A DNA stretch of 8,042 nt. It comes from Chloroflexota bacterium (GTDB lineage Bacteria > Chloroflexota > Anaerolineae > Promineifilales > Promineifilaceae). A model generated the notes under the pieces. It was not told the origin of the DNA and made no database searches. It saw only the letters and a program-made list of their open reading frames with translations. Numbering within the stretch: position 1 is the first letter of the stretch; each line of letters opens with the position of its first letter. The stretch spans positions 1 to 8,042 of the forward strand of contig CAUJGI010000245.1 in NCBI GenBank assembly GCA_963169155.1, written 5' to 3'. The translations under genes and the position numbers were made by a program. Below, piece by piece: positions 6,123 through 8,042 of this stretch.

Positions 6123-7412
6123 TCAGGGCACGCCATCCCCCAGGTAAGTGAGGGCCAACATGGTGATGTCGTCGGATTGGGGGGTGCCCTGGGAAAAGTC
6201 ATGCAGCGCCTGGCGCAGCTGGGTGATGAGGGCATGGGGGGTGCGGGGAGGTACGGCCGTATTCAACACTGCCTGCATCTGCCCCACCGAAAAAAAGTGC
6301 TGCCGCTCGTTTTCGCACTCGGTGACCCCATCCGTATACAAAAAGAGCGTGTCGCCGGGGTTTAGCTGGTATTCGGCCACTTCGAACAGAACTTTTTCAG
6401 ACACGCCGAGCAGGGCACCTTTGGGCACGGGTAGGGGGGTGAACGGCCGTTCCTCAGCCGCCAGAAGCGGTGCGTTGTGCCCGCCATTCACCAGGTGCAG
6501 CGCCCCCGTTTTGACGTTCAGCATGGCGACCATCACGGTGAGAAAGGTGAAATCTTTGTTGTTTTCACACAGCATCTCGTTTAGCTTGGGCAAAACCGTG
6601 TGAAACTTCTTCTTTTTAGACAGCGTCATGCGCAGCAGGGTAATGGCCCGCACCATAAACAGCGCCGCAGGCAATCCTTTGCCCGACACATCGCCCACGG
6701 CTACGTAAATGTGGTCATCATCCAGGGCGAAGGCATCGTAAAAGTCGCCGCCGACGTGCCGGGCCGGTTCCATCAGGGCAAACACATCTACCTGGGGATG
6801 GTCGGGGAACAGCGGGAATTCTTGCGGCAAAATGTTGGCCTGGATGTTGCCCGCCGCGGCCAGTTCGCGCTGGAGGTGTTCGTATTTCAGCTGCTGCTCG
6901 CCTACCCGGCGGGTGACTTCATTTTGCTTGCGCATGCGCTCGGAGAACATTTTCAGCATAGAGCGCATGGTGCCTGGATAGCAGCCTACCTTTTCCCAGA
7001 ATTGATCCTCGTGGATGGCTACCAGGCGGCTGGACTCATGGCCCACGACGTAGGCAGAGGTTTCCCGCTGTTCGATGATGGACATCTCGCCGATAAACTC
7101 GCCGGGTCCAATGTGAAAGCTGGTGGGGGAATCAACCGCATCCAGGTAAACCAACAGGTGCCCGGCTAGCAGCAGGTAAAGGTGGTGGTTTTCTGCGCCG
7201 GGCGAGAGCAAAATCTCCCCCTGGTGCAAAAAGATAACCGGGCAGTGGGTGAGCAGTTCAACAATCGCCTGCTCCGGCAGGCCGGAAAACAGCTGGTGCC
7301 CAAGCAGCAGCGCTAAATCTTCGGCGGTTAGCGCCTGGTGACTGGCGGGAGTGATGGGAGGGTGGCTGCTTTCTGGCAGCGGTTCTGGTGGCGGTGCGGC
7401 GGATTGTTTCAT
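6123..7412 (-). CDS. RsbU-like PP2C (SpoIIE-type) serine phosphatase with N-terminal cyclic-nucleotide-binding-like domain, 429 aa
   Basis: In partner switching, such phosphatases remove phosphate from a STAS antagonist and so free it to bind the RsbW-type kinase. After a Pro-rich head (1-30) comes a cNMP-binding-like beta barrel (about 36-150, with GEFIGEMSII at 104-113). A coiled linker (about 155-195) ends in the family's IQANILP motif. The SpoIIE/PP2C domain (about 205-425) has the metal-binding acids in GGDFYD (D223), GDVSGKG (D241), LYTDGVTE (D361) and QSDDIT (D414-D415), plus VNGGHNAP at 308-315, so it should be catalytically complete. In the barrel the usual arginine that holds the cyclic phosphate (R before S/T-A) appears replaced by Thr118 in RETSA, so cyclic nucleotide binding is doubtful. 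The gene lies 10 bp after the RsbW-like gene and is probably the last of that operon. Confidence 0.92.
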   Translation of the reverse strand: MKQSAAPPPEPLPESSHPPITPASHQALTAEDLALLLGHQLFSGLPEQAIVELLTHCPVIFLHQGEILLSPGAENHHLYLLLAGHLLVYLDAVDSPTSFHIGPGEFIGEMSIIEQRETSAYVVGHESSRLVAIHEDQFWEKVGCYPGTMRSMLKMFSERMRKQNEVTRRVGEQQLKYEHLQRELAAAGNIQANILPQEFPLFPDHPQVDVFALMEPARHVGGDFYDAFALDDDHIYVAVGDVSGKGLPAALFMVRAITLLRMTLSKKKKFHTVLPKLNEMLCENNKDFTFLTVMVAMLNVKTGALHLVNGGHNAPLLAAEERPFTPLPVPKGALLGVSEKVLFEVAEYQLNPGDTLFLYTDGVTECENERQHFFSVGQMQAVLNTAVPPRTPHALITQLRQALHDFSQGTPQSDDITMLALTYLGDGVP

Positions 7413-7422
7413 GGGCGGGATG

Positions 7423-7875
7423 TCAGGTTGGCTGCCGGTCCAGGATCAGTGTCAGGATATTTTGGTTGTCAGTTCGTTGGTAATGGCAGGTTTGGGCGTA
7501 GCTGCGAATCAGGTGCAGCCCCAGGCCGCCGAACCCGGCTTCATCCAGGCTGGTCGGCAGATAAATGGCGTGATCCTGCAGCGGATTAAACGGCTTGCCT
7601 TCATCAATAATTTGAACGGCAACGGTGTCGGTTTCGCCGCGCAGGTATACGGTGATCTGCTGGGGCGGTGCTGTGTCGAAGGCGTAGTCGATGACGTTGG
7701 TGAGCGCCTCTTCCAGTACCAGGTCCAGCCGAAAGGTGAGCTTTTCCGGCAGCTGGAGTTGTGGCGCCACTGTTTGATTGATCCATTGGCTCAGGCGAAC
7801 CACCTCGCCTGGCTGGTTAAGGAGCACAATCTGGAAGTCGGCCGTTTTTTCGTCCACAGAAGCTGCCTTGATCAT
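7423..7875 (-). CDS. RsbW-like anti-sigma factor / serine kinase, GHKL ATPase, 150 aa
   Basis: This is a predicted soluble ATP-dependent switch protein that would bind either a sigma factor or an STAS antagonist and phosphorylate the latter. The GHKL signatures are in order: the N box LVLEEALTNVIDYAF (residues 52-66, with E55 and N60 for Mg-ATP), the G1 box D91-E-G93 in IIDEGKPFNP, and the glycine-rich G2 box GFGGLGLHLIR (114-124). The length is typical of RsbW/SpoIIAB. The ATG at 7875 has no clear ribosome binding site but lies 4 bp after the apparent original end of the STAS gene (7880), so it was probably read by translational coupling. The premature stop in that STAS gene may therefore also lower translation of this gene. 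No sigma factor gene is visible, so the client could be a sigma factor elsewhere or another protein. Confidence 0.9.
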   Translation of the reverse strand: MIKAASVDEKTADFQIVLLNQPGEVVRLSQWINQTVAPQLQLPEKLTFRLDLVLEEALTNVIDYAFDTAPPQQITVYLRGETDTVAVQIIDEGKPFNPLQDHAIYLPTSLDEAGFGGLGLHLIRSYAQTCHYQRTDNQNILTLILDRQPT

Positions 7876-7879
7876 TGGG

Positions 7880-8042
7880 TTAGGGGGTTACGGCCGTTTG
7901 CAATGCCGCACACGCCGCATCAAACTCATCAAACATGGGGATGAGCTGCTCAAAACCGGCCGTAACGAGCGCATCTTATACCAGCCGCTGGGGAGTGAAC
8001 AACACCAACAGGCCCCCCCGCAGGCGCTGGGCGCGAGCGTTG
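7880..8042 (-). pseudogene. STAS-domain anti-sigma antagonist (RsbV-like), C-terminal part with in-frame stop
   Basis: Read on the minus strand from base 8041, the frame gives NARAQRLRGGLLVLFTPQRL then V, a good match to the late part of an RsbV/SpoIIAA STAS domain (helix, then the GGxLxLxxxxxxV strand). A TAA at 7976-7978 then interrupts it. The same frame continues without another stop for 31 codons, through VTAGFEQLIPMFDEFDAACA, to a TAA at 7880-7882. That tail is exactly the usual last helix and strand of the family (compare the common pattern of A/G-hydrophobic-x-x-L-hydrophobic-P-x-hydrophobic-x-D-x-x-x-A). One base change (CAA, GAA or AAA to TAA) explains the stop; no frameshift is needed. 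The phosphorylated serine lies before this part and cannot be seen. If real, the stop removes the last 31 or so residues. A sequencing or assembly error is the main alternative. Confidence 0.65.

Larger units (their letters stand above)
1174..7897. repeat. Iterated octamer palindrome ACGGCCGT, ten exact copies
   Basis: Exact copies begin at 1174, 1531, 1868, 3094, 3272, 3890, 5819, 6253, 6443 and 7890. Copies differing only in the first base begin at 3252, 7838 and 7956. All lie inside coding sequence and fall in more than one reading phase (read for example as DGR, TAV and ERPF), so codon preference for one peptide does not explain them. The pattern resembles the HIP1 palindromes of cyanobacteria in kind, though the sequence differs. 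Confidence 0.75.

Noticed and set aside
6600..7169. 189-codon plus-strand frame opposite the PP2C phosphatase gene
   Set aside because: It is the mirror of a well-supported coding frame and has no independent support.
8013..8019. Run of seven C bases as a possible frameshift in the STAS gene
   Set aside because: The protein frame reads smoothly across it as RLRGGLLVLF, so no frame change is needed; the only break is the in-frame TAA at 7976-7978.
1..8042. CRISPR array, tRNA, rRNA, transposase or attachment site
   Set aside because: I read both strands for spaced repeats, cloverleaf-like arms and mobile-element proteins and found nothing convincing.

Overview
The window is a dense, moderately GC-rich bacterial chromosome segment. 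It has short intergenic gaps, overlapping stop/start codons and strong AGGAGG-type ribosome binding sites at several genes. The gene mix (a YghO-like acetyltransferase, a substrate-binding/VWA fusion lipoprotein, RsbU/RsbW-type regulators) together with a heavily iterated octamer palindrome (ACGGCCGT, ten exact copies) would suit a Chloroflexota (Anaerolineae-like) genome. No phylogenetic marker is present, so that placement is an inference. I see no tRNA, rRNA, CRISPR array, transposase or phage gene.

Left part, + strand (1-2427). The 3' end of a NeuB-family sialic-acid-synthase-like gene runs with a 20-bp overlap into a GNAT-like YghO-type gene. A metallophosphoesterase gene follows, with its own good ribosome binding site. 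A perfect-stem palindrome lies just before the phosphoesterase and a second, larger one lies over its stop codon.

Middle part, - strand (6000 down to 2473). A probable three-gene operon is read leftwards: a membrane-anchored protein that looks like a periplasmic binding protein, a lipoprotein-like fusion of a substrate-binding domain with a complete-MIDAS VWA domain (ATGA overlap with the first gene), and a PhoB/OmpR-type response regulator 7 bp further on. Neither a permease nor a histidine kinase is present. Upstream of the operon sit four copies of a WTAACAA-like heptamer spaced 11, 10 and 11 bp. This is the classic geometry of tandem OmpR/PhoB-family response-regulator sites, so the regulator at the end of the operon may control the operon itself.

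Right part, - strand (8042 down to 6123). This is a partner-switching cassette in the order STAS antagonist (RsbV-like), RsbW-like ATPase/kinase, and RsbU-like PP2C phosphatase with an N-terminal cyclic-nucleotide-binding-like domain. The RsbV-like gene enters from outside the window. It carries an in-frame TAA 31 codons before its apparent original end, so it is either truncated in nature or affected by a one-base sequence error.
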